Below, one piece after another: positions 51,601-60,392 of a stretch of 64,000 nt of DNA (positions are counted from its first letter, which is position 1; each line of letters opens with the position of its first letter). Source of the stretch: Prostheceraeus crozeri (lineage: Eukaryota > Platyhelminthes > Polycladida > Euryleptidae); NCBI GenBank assembly GCA_907163375.1, contig CAJQUW010011309.1:124001-188000 (forward strand). The letters are read 5' to 3'. Both the position numbers and the translations under genes were made by a program. A model generated the notes under the pieces. The model worked only from the letters and a program-made list of their open reading frames with translations. It had not been told where the DNA came from and searched no databases.

Positions 51601-52488
51601 AACAGTGGCTATTTTCTGCAATTCGGAGAGGATCCCATAATCCATCGCAGATAATGTATAACTGGAAGCATGTTTTACATGAAAGGACAATCTGTTGGAT
51701 GAATGAAACACTAACTTCCCCACACCAAACCATTCTAATTGTTTGAATAAATTGAGCACTGAGATTTCATTTCCCAACATCCTTTCAATCCCATGTTTGG
51801 CAAAATGACAGCGGTGTAAGGGAATCACACTGAACCAATAGTCATGAGCGGGATATTTCTTTACGTCACATTCCTTTCGATGAATGGAGAGTCGTGTATG
51901 GATCCGAACGACATCCTTCAACGATAAATGATAGACACATTTGTCAAATAAGAGTGAGGCCGCCAAATGAGGGGAAAACACAAGGACGTAATGAAAGGCG
52001 GAGAATTCCTTGATTTGAAACAGGGAAAATGGGGCAATGTCAATCACATAGACATCTGCTTCCTCTATGCCATTGCCTCCATAATACAAGTAGGATGGAT
52101 GTGTCGTGACAGTCATCATGCTGGAAATGGTGCGGCGTGTATATAATTCCAACGCTGTGATCATGGGGACTCGTTTCACTTCCTCATCGGATTCAAAAAT
52201 GGTGTGACGACGGACCACATTGGTCCCTTCCATCGTATAATAAGGCAAATAGGCCTTCAAATCTTTCGTATCCACCATTTTCCCCACGGTAATATAACAA
52301 TCTTCGGGAATCGTATCCACATTATTCACATACCCAAACTCTTTCAAGCCTACTTCCCATGTTTCTCCTTTAGGAATAAAAAGTGGATTTTCCAGTCGTG
52401 TAAAGAAATGATTGGCTTTATTGTCATACAAATGGGGTTGAGTATTGCTCAACAAGTACACATGTTGTTCCTCATGCAGTTCCTGCAT
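48642..52488 (-). pseudogene. Very large penton-like protein region, outer Polinton
   Basis: Starting at 52488 (MQELHEEQHVYLLSNTQPHL) the region encodes about 1,280 residues related at both ends to the minor capsid protein: N-terminal HFFTRLENPLFIPKGETWEV and C-terminal GRSYFKLHLRR. In between, a turn of the form P-G/K-YYSLE recurs (VPTGYYSLETYL, LPTKYYTLQSFV, IPKGSYTLEGLF), so at least three or four jelly-roll-like modules seem to be strung together. It is probably a vertex or spike protein. The coding region is not fully continuous, with about one break, and is treated as a fossil. Confidence 0.6.
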
Positions 52489-52497
52489 GATTACAAA

Positions 52498-53586
52498 TCA
52501 ATAGCGGCGTACATTACCTAGAGGTTCTAAGTCTGTCACCCATGAGTTCATTGAGGCCGGATAACCTTGCCAGTGCACAAAATATTCTGGTCGTCCATTC
52601 CGACGTCGGGTCTTGAGCACTTTGTCCACTTGATAGACTTCTTCCTCCCGATGAATCACTTGTAATTCCTGAGCATAAAAGGATCCTTTGATCTCTTCTC
52701 CACTCAAGTCTTTGATCTTGTACATTTTGGTACCATGAGGGTTATTGAGAATGTTGGAGACAATGAACTCTTCCGTCGACCAATTCGCTTCATACCCTCG
52801 TCCAAACGTTCCTTTATCACGTGAAATACGTACCCGTGCTCCCACAGGGATAGACTTTCCCGGGACTGCAACCTTTTTATAGTTTTGTCGGAGACGTTTC
52901 GCATTGTTTCGTTTCACTTCCTCGGTATTGGAGGCATTCACATCCATCGGGGTGAAACCTGTGGATGAATGGGTGCTGTGATTGTATGCATACATGACAT
53001 CTGCGATATAATCCACCCAATTCTTGTCATTGGTGTCTGTAAAGATACGTTCCAATTTATTCTTCACCGTACGGTTCAATCGTTCGACATGAGCACATTT
53101 ATAGGGACTGTAGATGGAAAACAATTCAATAGCGTGCTTGTCCAAGACGTCTTTCACCGGTCGGTTATAAAATTCACGACCTTGATCCGTTTGCAGTCGT
53201 TGCGGGGTGGGAATGGTTGCGAAAATGGCTTCTAAAACCCCCGACACTTCTTTGGCACTCTTGGTCTTGAGAGGGAATGCCCAGGCTTTGCGTGTAAAGA
53301 TGTCCATCACCATGAGAATATACTTGTAGCCACGATTATGCTGTGCATACTTTTGATAATCGACAATATCCGCTTGAAATTGAATTTGCGGACCGCGTAC
53401 ACGATACGGGTGCAAGGGTTTAATACGATGCAATCGAGATTTGTGAAGGGTGTAGGTCGGTTGACGCATTAACCATTGTTTGACTTTTGTTTTTGAATAA
53501 TGTGAAGCAGCAGCAAGTGCATTGACGCTTCCGTAGCCAGCGGGATGTTTGGGATTGTAATAAATCTTGTGCAACACCTCCTCCAT
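52498..53586 (-). CDS. Retroviral-type integrase with chromodomain, outer Polinton
   Basis: The ATG at 53586 (MEEVLHKIYYNPKHPAGYG) begins with the block normal for Polinton integrases; the frame is open further upstream but without an ATG. The core has Asp73 (QFQADIVDY), Asp134 (LQTDQGREFYNR) and Glu168 (CAHVERLNRTVKNKL). After an SH3-like segment (VGARVRISRDKG) comes a C-terminal chromodomain (VDKVLKTRRRNGRPEYFVHW). The enzyme inserts the linear element and duplicates 6 bp. The chromodomain in known Polintons is thought to guide it to modified chromatin. It is not the close relative of the inner integrase, which has a PLA2-like domain instead. Confidence 0.9.
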   Translation of the reverse strand: MEEVLHKIYYNPKHPAGYGSVNALAAASHYSKTKVKQWLMRQPTYTLHKSRLHRIKPLHPYRVRGPQIQFQADIVDYQKYAQHNRGYKYILMVMDIFTRKAWAFPLKTKSAKEVSGVLEAIFATIPTPQRLQTDQGREFYNRPVKDVLDKHAIELFSIYSPYKCAHVERLNRTVKNKLERIFTDTNDKNWVDYIADVMYAYNHSTHSSTGFTPMDVNASNTEEVKRNNAKRLRQNYKKVAVPGKSIPVGARVRISRDKGTFGRGYEANWSTEEFIVSNILNNPHGTKMYKIKDLSGEEIKGSFYAQELQVIHREEEVYQVDKVLKTRRRNGRPEYFVHWQGYPASMNSWVTDLEPLGNVRRY

Positions 53587-53772
53587 CGACACAATCTGCT
53601 TGGTATTGACGTGGGGGTTGAAGATAGGCGATATTCCCGTTGGAACAACAATTAAAGCTCGCCGTGATGGTGTACTGTGTCTCTGCGCTGTCGTCTGCGT
53701 TGCCTTGGCCGCAACAACGTCCAAAGATACGCGATAAGAATGAGGAGGCAATTGGCGCGGCTGCCGTTGCCA

Positions 53773-54966
53773 TTACCTGAATGGTGAGCCATAGGATCCC
53801 AATTCAAGAACTCCTTTTTTACTTAAACGAGTATTGATGGATGATTTCAAGGGAGAACGCTTCGTCTTGGGAGAGGTGACAACAGAAGGTTTGACGACTT
53901 TCCCTTTCGATCGCTTGAGGACGGGTGGATCTGCGACGTGCGTGAGCGGAGGTTTTGTGGCGTGCGTGAGCGGAGGTTTTGCGGTGTGCGTGAGCAGAGG
54001 TTTTTCCAATCGCTTCCCATGATCATTGTCCAAATTGAAAAATTGGCGACGAAATTTATCGAACAAATACAACCGGGCGTTCCATGCAGCGATATCATTG
54101 GCGGAAGGACGGTGACGCACAATATCTCGTGCAATACGATCAAGATGGGCTTGTTGAGGAGTCATCATCATGGTTCTCACCCTCTGATCTTCCGCTTGAC
54201 GTTGTAACATGGTCGACATCAGTTGGGTACTGTCACCACCACCACCACCCATTTGCTGTCCGCCACCGGTGTGTTCATTCATGTCAGATTTGGGAACCAC
54301 CACTAATTCACTAAAGTCCATTTTCGTTTTATTGGGTCTTTTGCTTAACTTAAACACAATCATAGGTGGATTAAATAAGTTGGTGCGAAATCGGTACTCA
54401 AACGGACAATTTGTAGTGAAATCAATAAAGAGGTAGGCATAATTCCCATACTTTTGAACCAATGTCGTTAATATATCATGTACGACGCTCATATTGCCTT
54501 TTGGGAGCATTTTCCCCATGAATTGAGCCAATTGTTGTTGATTTCTCGGATTATTGAACGCGACCAAATAATGGACATTGCCATTACGCATACGTTGTTC
54601 TTTATCACCATACAAATACTGTGTGATTTGCACTGCGAAAAACCGTTTATGATGAGATCCTCTTAAAAATAATCCCGTCACAGTTTCATTGTTTTGAGAT
54701 TCCTGTTGTAAATCATCGAGAATAATTAAATCATTTTCTTGCAATTGATCAAAATCATCTTGGGTAGGCACACCCATTTTCAAGATCACCTCTTGCAACT
54801 CTTTATGAAATGGACTTTCTATCCCATAATACCACCAGACTTTACGAATGGGCTTTTTGAATAAAGTATGACGATTCTTGATCATATTCGCCACAAACGT
54901 GGACTTTCCCGATTTACTAGGACCCGAGACAATCATGGATGAGTCATTCTCTAAACGGAAATCCAT
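53773..54966 (-). CDS. Genome-packaging ATPase (A32-like), outer Polinton
   Basis: The 397-residue protein has Walker A GPSKSGKS (15-22), Walker B LIILDD (80-85) and the block LRGSHHKRFFAVQITQYLYG, as in Polinton packaging ATPases. After about residue 230 comes a long extension, Gly-rich (GGGQQMGGGGGD), then basic, with a KPPLTHATKPPLTHV repeat encoded by a 24-bp DNA repeat near 53935-54005. The extension is unusual for the family. Upstream, TTAAGTTATG lies at 55018-55027. The frame is whole. Confidence 0.9.
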   Translation of the reverse strand: MDFRLENDSSMIVSGPSKSGKSTFVANMIKNRHTLFKKPIRKVWWYYGIESPFHKELQEVILKMGVPTQDDFDQLQENDLIILDDLQQESQNNETVTGLFLRGSHHKRFFAVQITQYLYGDKEQRMRNGNVHYLVAFNNPRNQQQLAQFMGKMLPKGNMSVVHDILTTLVQKYGNYAYLFIDFTTNCPFEYRFRTNLFNPPMIVFKLSKRPNKTKMDFSELVVVPKSDMNEHTGGGQQMGGGGGDSTQLMSTMLQRQAEDQRVRTMMMTPQQAHLDRIARDIVRHRPSANDIAAWNARLYLFDKFRRQFFNLDNDHGKRLEKPLLTHTAKPPLTHATKPPLTHVADPPVLKRSKGKVVKPSVVTSPKTKRSPLKSSINTRLSKKGVLELGSYGSPFR

Positions 54967-55017
54967 CTTGTCAAATCATAAAAGTCAGACATATATTCCA
55001 TGCAACATGTATTAAAC

Positions 55018-55027
55018 ATAACTTAAA
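55018..55027 (-). promoter_or_regulatory. Junction motif before the ATPase gene
   Basis: The coding strand reads TTAAGTTATG, with its TAA serving as the stop of the upstream gene. Confidence 0.55.
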
Positions 55028-56558
55028 ATTGTTTCCAGAACATAGAATCATTTCCAGAATAAAGAAGAAGTGGAATAAAACGTCCACGTGTACATGTTTT
55101 AAAGAGTGAGTTTTCAAGAGCAGTCACCATTTCACTCATCAATGTCCTTTCCATGTCATGGGTAAGAGGATTCATATTGTACCGTGCAAATGCTTCCTTC
55201 AACATGTTGGGAAAGGCGCGACGATGGATTTCGTAGGCACTACGCACAATGAAATAATGTTCAATATAGTTCAACACAGACCACTTCTCATTGACACACT
55301 GTCCTGCTTTGTACCATGAGGATGACACATACCACTGACTCTCCTGCTTATGTTCCACCATATCCTTGAACATTTCGAGGAATCGATTGATCCATTTCTC
55401 GGCTTGTATTTGATCACCGTCAAAGATATGCAGCGCGTGTGACTCTTCCCGGATGCGAATGTACACACCGAGTGCTTGCGCCTTGGTATAATCCGTCCGC
55501 ATCCTCCTCCAATCCTCCTCCTCCGTGGGTTGAGCACTCCACCTCTGAGAAAGCATGTTTGTCATCTCATCCTCCTTTTGTTTCATAAGTGCAATGCTGT
55601 CCTCTAATTGGGAGAGATGATCGAGATCATCATCTATAAAGTGTTTGAGTTCCTCCCAATCAATGTCTTGTTTAGATTGCACCATGTGTATCAGATCAAA
55701 TAAACCACTGGAGGGAATGTGTGCCTTCTTTATATCGAGTGTCAGCTTTGTCTTCTTCTTCTTCTTCTTCTTTTCCTCCACCGCTGTGCTCTGACATTCC
55801 TCCGCCTGTTTGATACGGACTTGGATTTGATCCACAGTAAAACACAGTTTCAGAGTCTTTGTCTGTGGATTATAGTATATGCCTGTGACGCGGAAGATGG
55901 TATTTGCTTGAAGGAAGGTATTCTCCTTAAGATTGGCAAGAAGATGTCCAAGAGTGGCCAAACTAACCTTCTTGTTCTTTCCATTCTCCTTCATCAGGAA
56001 GATGGGCGTGTCCTGCTTTAGCTTCATAAAGACACTGTCGTAGGCCGATTTCTTGTGTACATAACCGAGACAGGAGATAAAGTTGTAGGCAGATTCGGGT
56101 TGGACTTGTTTGTAGAGGGATTGTATCGCATCTTCCAACGTCTCCAGATCGCGTGAGACGGCTTGAGAAATGGTGAAGAGGGAGGAGAGTTGATCGGAAC
56201 CGTACCCACTGTTATTGTACGTTTGTGCACGCCATCCATAAAATCCCGTGGCAAACACGAGTTTTGAAATGTCTCGTCGTGATTGCCAATCCATCGCATC
56301 CATCATCGCATTCTCTCCGCGAATGGGATAATATCCAGTGTTATTCCATTTCTTGCCCAATACCAGCCGTGTGATGGGCAGAGGCTCCAACTGTGGTTGT
56401 GCCTTGGTAAGGTAGTTCTTCTCGGCTTTCCCATTCGTATGGAAATAGGGCTCCGTCGCTTCAACAAAGACTGGCTTCGATGTCGGTGTATCTGACGAAT
56501 ACGTGACTTTCGCCTTCTTCGCGAGAGGAGCTTCCAACGTGTTCGTACGTTTACCCAT
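55023..56558 (-). CDS. Large uncharacterised protein, possibly early, outer Polinton
   Basis: The 511-residue protein has a basic N-terminus (MGKRTNTLEAPLAKKAKV, a likely nuclear signal), a Lys run near 260 and a helical C-terminal half. I recognise no catalytic motif. Its promoter has the GAGCAC/CCAAT/TATA module shared with the left-end gene, unlike the structural genes around it, which carry the junction motif. That suggests an early, nuclear function such as replication or single-stranded DNA binding; this is inference only. Confidence 0.55.
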   Translation of the reverse strand: MGKRTNTLEAPLAKKAKVTYSSDTPTSKPVFVEATEPYFHTNGKAEKNYLTKAQPQLEPLPITRLVLGKKWNNTGYYPIRGENAMMDAMDWQSRRDISKLVFATGFYGWRAQTYNNSGYGSDQLSSLFTISQAVSRDLETLEDAIQSLYKQVQPESAYNFISCLGYVHKKSAYDSVFMKLKQDTPIFLMKENGKNKKVSLATLGHLLANLKENTFLQANTIFRVTGIYYNPQTKTLKLCFTVDQIQVRIKQAEECQSTAVEEKKKKKKKTKLTLDIKKAHIPSSGLFDLIHMVQSKQDIDWEELKHFIDDDLDHLSQLEDSIALMKQKEDEMTNMLSQRWSAQPTEEEDWRRMRTDYTKAQALGVYIRIREESHALHIFDGDQIQAEKWINRFLEMFKDMVEHKQESQWYVSSSWYKAGQCVNEKWSVLNYIEHYFIVRSAYEIHRRAFPNMLKEAFARYNMNPLTHDMERTLMSEMVTALENSLFKTCTRGRFIPLLLYSGNDSMFWKQF

Positions 56559-56680
56559 GACTGAATGAAAATGACTGAAATGGCTCAGTTTATATAGAGT
56601 TGAGCGTGGGAAAATTTCTTCTCATTGGTTGACGCCCACGCATACAAGTGCTCTGATTGGTGCTCCGTGAAATTCACGAT
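56559..56680 (-). promoter_or_regulatory. Promoter of the 511-residue protein gene
   Basis: On the coding strand CGGAGCACCAATCAGAGCAC (56649-56668) is followed by ATGCGTGGGCGT, a second CCAAT, and TATATAAA near 56590, about 35 bases before the ATG. The 20-bp block differs by one base from 20200-20219 at the left end of the element. Confidence 0.75.
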
Positions 56681-56699
56681 GAATCATTCATTTTTGGTG

Positions 56700-57060
56700 G
56701 TGTACGGGGCTTGTCCCTTTTTGTAGGTCAAATTCACGAGATAACGCTTGATTTCATGGGAATTTGCTGAGTCATTTTACGATAACATCGGTCGATTTGG
56801 TGTGGAAAAGGACCTCAGAATTCTCGATAAATCACCTGATTTTACGAGGATTTGTAACAGAGTGTGTTCTTCAAAGTCACAGTGAATCGATTGATATCAT
56901 GGGAAAATAACACATCAAATCCGTAGTATTTTTAACGATGTCATGGGAAAATCATCCTTTAAATCTTCGGTATATCGTTTGATTTCATAGGAATTTTACT
57001 GTGTGAACGTGTCTTATTCACACTCTTCGGTAAATCGTTCGATTTCATGGGAATTTCATT
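56700..57060. repeat. Degenerate tandem repeat running into a coding region
   Basis: GATTTCATGGGAATTT and variants recur about six times at intervals of 50-75 bp. The left copies are intergenic; the right copies encode the C-terminus of the 120-residue membrane protein. Confidence 0.65.
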
Positions 57061-57321
57061 GTGCGGTTTGGTGGGGTTGAGTATAGGCGTTTTGGACACA
57101 TCATAATTGACGACTTCCACATCGAGTAAGGGTTTTCCACTCTCTTTACGTTTTTTGATATCTTTCATCATTTTTCGACCAGATAAGAGGGTAACCAAAA
57201 TGAATATGACGAGTGTAAAGAATTGTGATAGGGTTTCTTTGAATGAACCAATGAGTGAACATTTTAAATCTCCTCCGTTGGCTGTTGAAAGTGTGTTCGC
57301 TATGGATTGAACAGTGTCCAT
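56959..57321 (-). CDS. Small single-pass membrane protein, outer Polinton
   Basis: The 120-residue protein has one hydrophobic segment (FFTLVIFILVTLLSG, residues 34-48) followed by Lys/Arg (RKMMKDIKKRK), so the C-terminus is probably cytoplasmic. The tail contains two copies of KIPMKSNDIPK or the like, encoded by the surrounding DNA repeat. No family is recognised. The upstream junction has CTAAGTAA at 57351-57358. Confidence 0.5.
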   Translation of the reverse strand: MDTVQSIANTLSTANGGDLKCSLIGSFKETLSQFFTLVIFILVTLLSGRKMMKDIKKRKESGKPLLDVEVVNYDVSKTPILNPTKPHNEIPMKSNDLPKSVNKTRSHSKIPMKSNDIPKI

Positions 57322-57354
57322 GATGATAGTGTTGATGACGTGGGTATGGTTTAC

Positions 57355-57750
57355 TTAGTGTTTGGAGCCGATCGATGCATGTAAGGCTTGTTTGAAAGCT
57401 GCTGGATTATCGTGATATGCCATGGCATAGGCTTGTGCGAAGGGGATTTGTTTCTTGTTAAATTTCCGTTTTTGGCCCAAGTATTTGCGAGTTTGAGGGG
57501 GTGGTTTCACAAATTTGCGGAGAATTCCTTTGTAAGATTGAATAAACTCGTGCTGTAAAGGTGATAATTTCCCTGGATTCTCTCGCATTTTGCTCATGAG
57601 TGCTTGCATATCCTTGACATATTCCTCAGGCAATTGATCGACATGACGGTTAATTTTCTTTTTCGAGCATCCTATCCCTGAACTTAGGGATTTCAGTACA
57701 TTGGTAAAGTCCTGACGTCGACTTGAACATGATTCACACTGACACGTCAT
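57355..57750 (-). CDS. Small Cys-starting basic protein, outer Polinton
   Basis: The 131-residue protein starts MTCQCESCSSRRQDF, a Cys cluster that could bind metal. It continues with an acidic helix and a basic stretch (RKYLGQKRKFNKKQIPF) before AQAYAMAYHDNPAAFKQAL. I do not recognise it. The junction motif CTAAGTTATG lies 25 bases upstream. Confidence 0.5.
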   Translation of the reverse strand: MTCQCESCSSRRQDFTNVLKSLSSGIGCSKKKINRHVDQLPEEYVKDMQALMSKMRENPGKLSPLQHEFIQSYKGILRKFVKPPPQTRKYLGQKRKFNKKQIPFAQAYAMAYHDNPAAFKQALHASIGSKH

Positions 57751-57774
57751 TCTTGTCTATCATCCTCTATCCCA

Positions 57775-57784
57775 CATAACTTAG
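57775..57784 (-). promoter_or_regulatory. Junction motif, best-conserved copy
   Basis: The coding strand reads CTAAGTTATG, between the stop of the 57786 gene and the ATG at 57750. Confidence 0.6.
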
Positions 57785-57785
57785 T

Positions 57786-58658
57786 TTACATGGCGTTCAC
57801 CAAATTCATGTAGCGTGCGTGGACGTCTGCATTTTGGTTGGTTAAGTGGGCAATAAACTCTTCCTTTTGAGTCAGCAAGTCACGCATGCTTTCCAATGTC
57901 TCATCCAAATAGTCTCCATTGCCATCTGTACGATTGGGTTCATGAATGTGTTGATTAAATGCCTCTTCCAACACGTGCAAGATGCGTTTGCGAGCATTTA
58001 AATGACGTTCATGGAGACGAATAGAATCGTTCAACAGTTGAACAATGGCGCTGTTTTTCAAATTGTTCAGTTGAATAATGTACTCGTGGGAGTTGTCAAT
58101 GACAGGTGAATTGACTGGGTAAAACATTCTTTCCTCCACGGGGTGTGCGTCCATGGGTTGTTGAGGGGTTCCTACCCCCACTGAGTGTTGTTGTTGAGGG
58201 GTTCCTACCCCCACCGAGTGTTGTTGTTGAGGGGTTCCTACCCCCACTGAGTGTTGTTGGCGAGGTTCGCTTGATTCTTGTACCTCTGGATTTCCCACTG
58301 TGTTCGACATGGCTTGGACATAACTGTTGTGATCATTGACCGGACCTGGGTAGTTATCAAATGTCACATGACTTAGTGTAGGTTGAATATTCTCTAACGA
58401 TAGAGGACTCATATCAATCTCATTCGCAGCCATGGCTAACACATCGGGTGGCAATCGATTCCATTCTTCTTGTATTTGATGGACTGTATGGGTGGGATCC
58501 GGGGGAGCATCCACTCTGGCTCGATCGTCAACCATACTTTTCACGACAGCTTGCAGCATAGCGTGAGATGGATCAGGTGTTGCTAAGGCGCGATGATCCG
58601 CTGGAGAAGGTTGAATGAGTGCTTCTAGACTATCGTCTGCATCCAAATCTGTATTCAT
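57786..58658 (-). CDS. Proline/glutamine-rich protein with tandem repeat, outer Polinton
   Basis: The ATG at 58658 (MNTDLDADDS) overlaps the stop of the upstream gene as ATGA. The 290-residue protein has a Pro- and Asp-rich N-terminal half, three copies of QQHSVGVGTPQ encoded by a 36-bp DNA repeat (58155-58262), and a helical C-terminus (LHERHLNARKRILHVLEEAF). No family is recognised. A coiled-coil tail with a disordered front would suit a capsid cement or regulatory protein, but this is a guess. Confidence 0.5.
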   Translation of the reverse strand: MNTDLDADDSLEALIQPSPADHRALATPDPSHAMLQAVVKSMVDDRARVDAPPDPTHTVHQIQEEWNRLPPDVLAMAANEIDMSPLSLENIQPTLSHVTFDNYPGPVNDHNSYVQAMSNTVGNPEVQESSEPRQQHSVGVGTPQQQHSVGVGTPQQQHSVGVGTPQQPMDAHPVEERMFYPVNSPVIDNSHEYIIQLNNLKNSAIVQLLNDSIRLHERHLNARKRILHVLEEAFNQHIHEPNRTDGNGDYLDETLESMRDLLTQKEEFIAHLTNQNADVHARYMNLVNAM

Positions 58659-59080
58659 AGGTTGAGGGGGTCGCAAGGGATTGCACGACGTGAGGCAGGT
58701 GATAATTGTCGATCTTGTCCTGTCAACGTAGAGGACACCTTCAAAGAGGGTCTCGGAACATGCTGTTGAATAATATACTTGAGTTTGCTCACATTTTCTC
58801 CCTCCATTCGCTCGTTTAAAATATGGGTATGTTGACGCGCAAATTGTTGAGCTGTCTTCCTATCCACCGTTCCATCGAGGGTTTCCCCGCATAGACATGC
58901 ATAGATGAACTCTTCACTTGCTTTTATCTCTTCTTTTGTTTTATATTTTAGATGGTGTGAATTAAAAATATGCCTTCTCAGACGATCTTTTTGATAAGGG
59001 CATTTACAGATAGGACATAGGGTTATTCTCAATTTTCGCAACGTCAGGGTCTCTTCACTTTCACGCGCTCCTCCCTTCAT
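58655..59080 (-). CDS. Zinc-finger protein, outer Polinton
   Basis: The ATG at 59080 (MKGGARESEE) overlaps the end of the preceding gene by 20 bp. The protein has LCPICKCPYQKDRLRRHIFN, with a CxxC and His pair, then FIYACLCGETLDG. The same two blocks occur in the zinc-finger region at 62833-63747, so the proteins are paralogues. Nucleic-acid binding is likely; the specific function is unknown. Confidence 0.55.
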   Translation of the reverse strand: MKGGARESEETLTLRKLRITLCPICKCPYQKDRLRRHIFNSHHLKYKTKEEIKASEEFIYACLCGETLDGTVDRKTAQQFARQHTHILNERMEGENVSKLKYIIQQHVPRPSLKVSSTLTGQDRQLSPASRRAIPCDPLNL

Positions 59081-59510
59081 GGTTGATTTTTGTTGTGTGT
59101 TCCTGTGCATGCTTAAATACATTTGTTGGCCATTGAAACAAAATACTGAAATGAGCACAGATACGATTCAATGTCTCTTTGATATAAATAAGACTTGCTG
59201 CTGAAATCACACGTTTATGATACAGCTCTTGTACATAGGTCAAATGTTTTTCATTCATAAACTTCCATAGTGTGTCCTCATACAAAACGTCATCCTCAAA
59301 AATAGCCATGAGTAAATACACACGTCCCACGATGGAATAGCGGTCCTTCAGTACCAATTGATTCAAATAGACGGTGGACGTGTCGGTAAACTCTTCTAAT
59401 GTGGGGATATCATTGCCTCGGATGCGTTCATCGAACCAAAAATCAATAAGGATCTTCATCCGCGCTTGGTGCGAAGGAGTGGTCGAACTGTCTGTGGGCG
59501 TGATGTCCAT
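59061..59510 (-). CDS. Uncharacterised helical protein, outer Polinton
   Basis: The 149-residue protein (MDITPTDSSTTPSHQARMKI) contains ILIDFWFDERI and VGRVYLLMAIFEDDVLY and is predicted helical by eye. No family is recognised. It overlaps the zinc-finger gene, suggesting one transcript. TTAAGTTATG lies 110 bases upstream (59620-59629). Confidence 0.45.
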   Translation of the reverse strand: MDITPTDSSTTPSHQARMKILIDFWFDERIRGNDIPTLEEFTDTSTVYLNQLVLKDRYSIVGRVYLLMAIFEDDVLYEDTLWKFMNEKHLTYVQELYHKRVISAASLIYIKETLNRICAHFSILFQWPTNVFKHAQEHTTKINHEGRSA

Positions 59511-59783
59511 CTTTCACGCGATCGTCTTTTTCGAAGATGGCTTGTCCGAATAGGGCGATGTCGTCTTTTTCGATAATAGGGTAGGAGTAACATGATCTAT
59601 TTGAGAGAGCGTGAGGATCCATAACTTAAATAGTCACTCATTGCGGTGAGTATGCGTACAATCTCTCTCAGAAGAAAAAGGAGTACCAGTAGCTTGTTTT
59701 TCCAAATCTATCAACCCCAATAGCAGAATGCTTATAATATGGAAAAGCAACATGATTCATACAACGACATTCTTTATTCATAC
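59511..59783. promoter_or_regulatory. Intergenic region with a junction motif
   Basis: The region holds TTAAGTTATG on the minus strand (59620-59629) and CTAAGTATG at the end of the neighbouring gene (59781). A short repeat TCGTCTTTTTCGA occurs twice near 59523 and 59558. Confidence 0.4.
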
Positions 59784-60182
59784 TTAGTCTGCGTCGCTTA
59801 CATATTCTTCTTCTTCTGATGTCCATCCAACAGAGAAATATTCAAAATTAAACGTTATACCATAGACACCAAGAATCTCTTTGTTATCACTGTCCATAAA
59901 TTCATAGTCCCATACGTTCTTTAGTGAGGCTAAATAGTCATCCATTTCTTCGACGTCACTTTCATAATACCGTTCACTGGCACCCATCAATGGTGGAGAA
60001 CCATTTCTTTTATATTTATAAATCATGAATGTATCCATGGAGAGTTCACATTCAGGCTTCACTTTGATCTTTTCCTTCACATAGGGAATCACTTTCTCCA
60101 ACATCGCGTGCGGTTGACATGTCGTTTTCGGGTAAATAATGAGCTGATTTGGATAGGTGTACACGTGAAAGTCTTCCATCAT
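59784..60182 (-). CDS. Acidic uncharacterised protein, outer Polinton
   Basis: The 132-residue protein starts MMEDFHVYTYPNQLII and ends in the acidic tail WTSEEEEYVSDAD. It looks like a small alpha/beta protein. No family is recognised. It diverges from the gene at 60393; CTAGGTAAAAT lies 27 bases upstream (60209-60216). Confidence 0.45.
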   Translation of the reverse strand: MMEDFHVYTYPNQLIIYPKTTCQPHAMLEKVIPYVKEKIKVKPECELSMDTFMIYKYKRNGSPPLMGASERYYESDVEEMDDYLASLKNVWDYEFMDSDNKEILGVYGITFNFEYFSVGWTSEEEEYVSDAD

Positions 60183-60204
60183 GTATATGTCTTGATCGTT
60201 TCTC

Positions 60205-60392
60205 TATTTTACCTAGTTCTCCAATCGATAGGTGCTCCGATATAGAATGGGGCACACCCAATGCTCTGTTCTGTGCTCCGAGCATGGAATGGGGCACGTC
60301 TAATGCTCGGAGCAGGGGATGGGACATTTGCAACACTATAAAGCCAAGTCGAAAATATTCCACCTTCATAACACTCGTGAACATACAAGAAG
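60205..60392 (+). promoter_or_regulatory. Divergent promoter region, outer Polinton
   Basis: Toward the plus-strand gene there are units GTGCTCCGA, TGCTCTG, GTGCTCCGAGCATGG and TGCTCGGAGCA, and a TATA-like CTATAAAG at 60336-60343, about 50 bases before the ATG at 60393. These are the same GAGCAC units, in complement, as at the left end and before the gene at 56558. The junction motif toward the minus-strand gene is at 60209. Confidence 0.65.

Noticed and set aside
53420-53773. A 117-codon frame overlapping the start of the outer integrase
   Set aside because: No motif was found; it overlaps the integrase in another phase and is probably a shadow.
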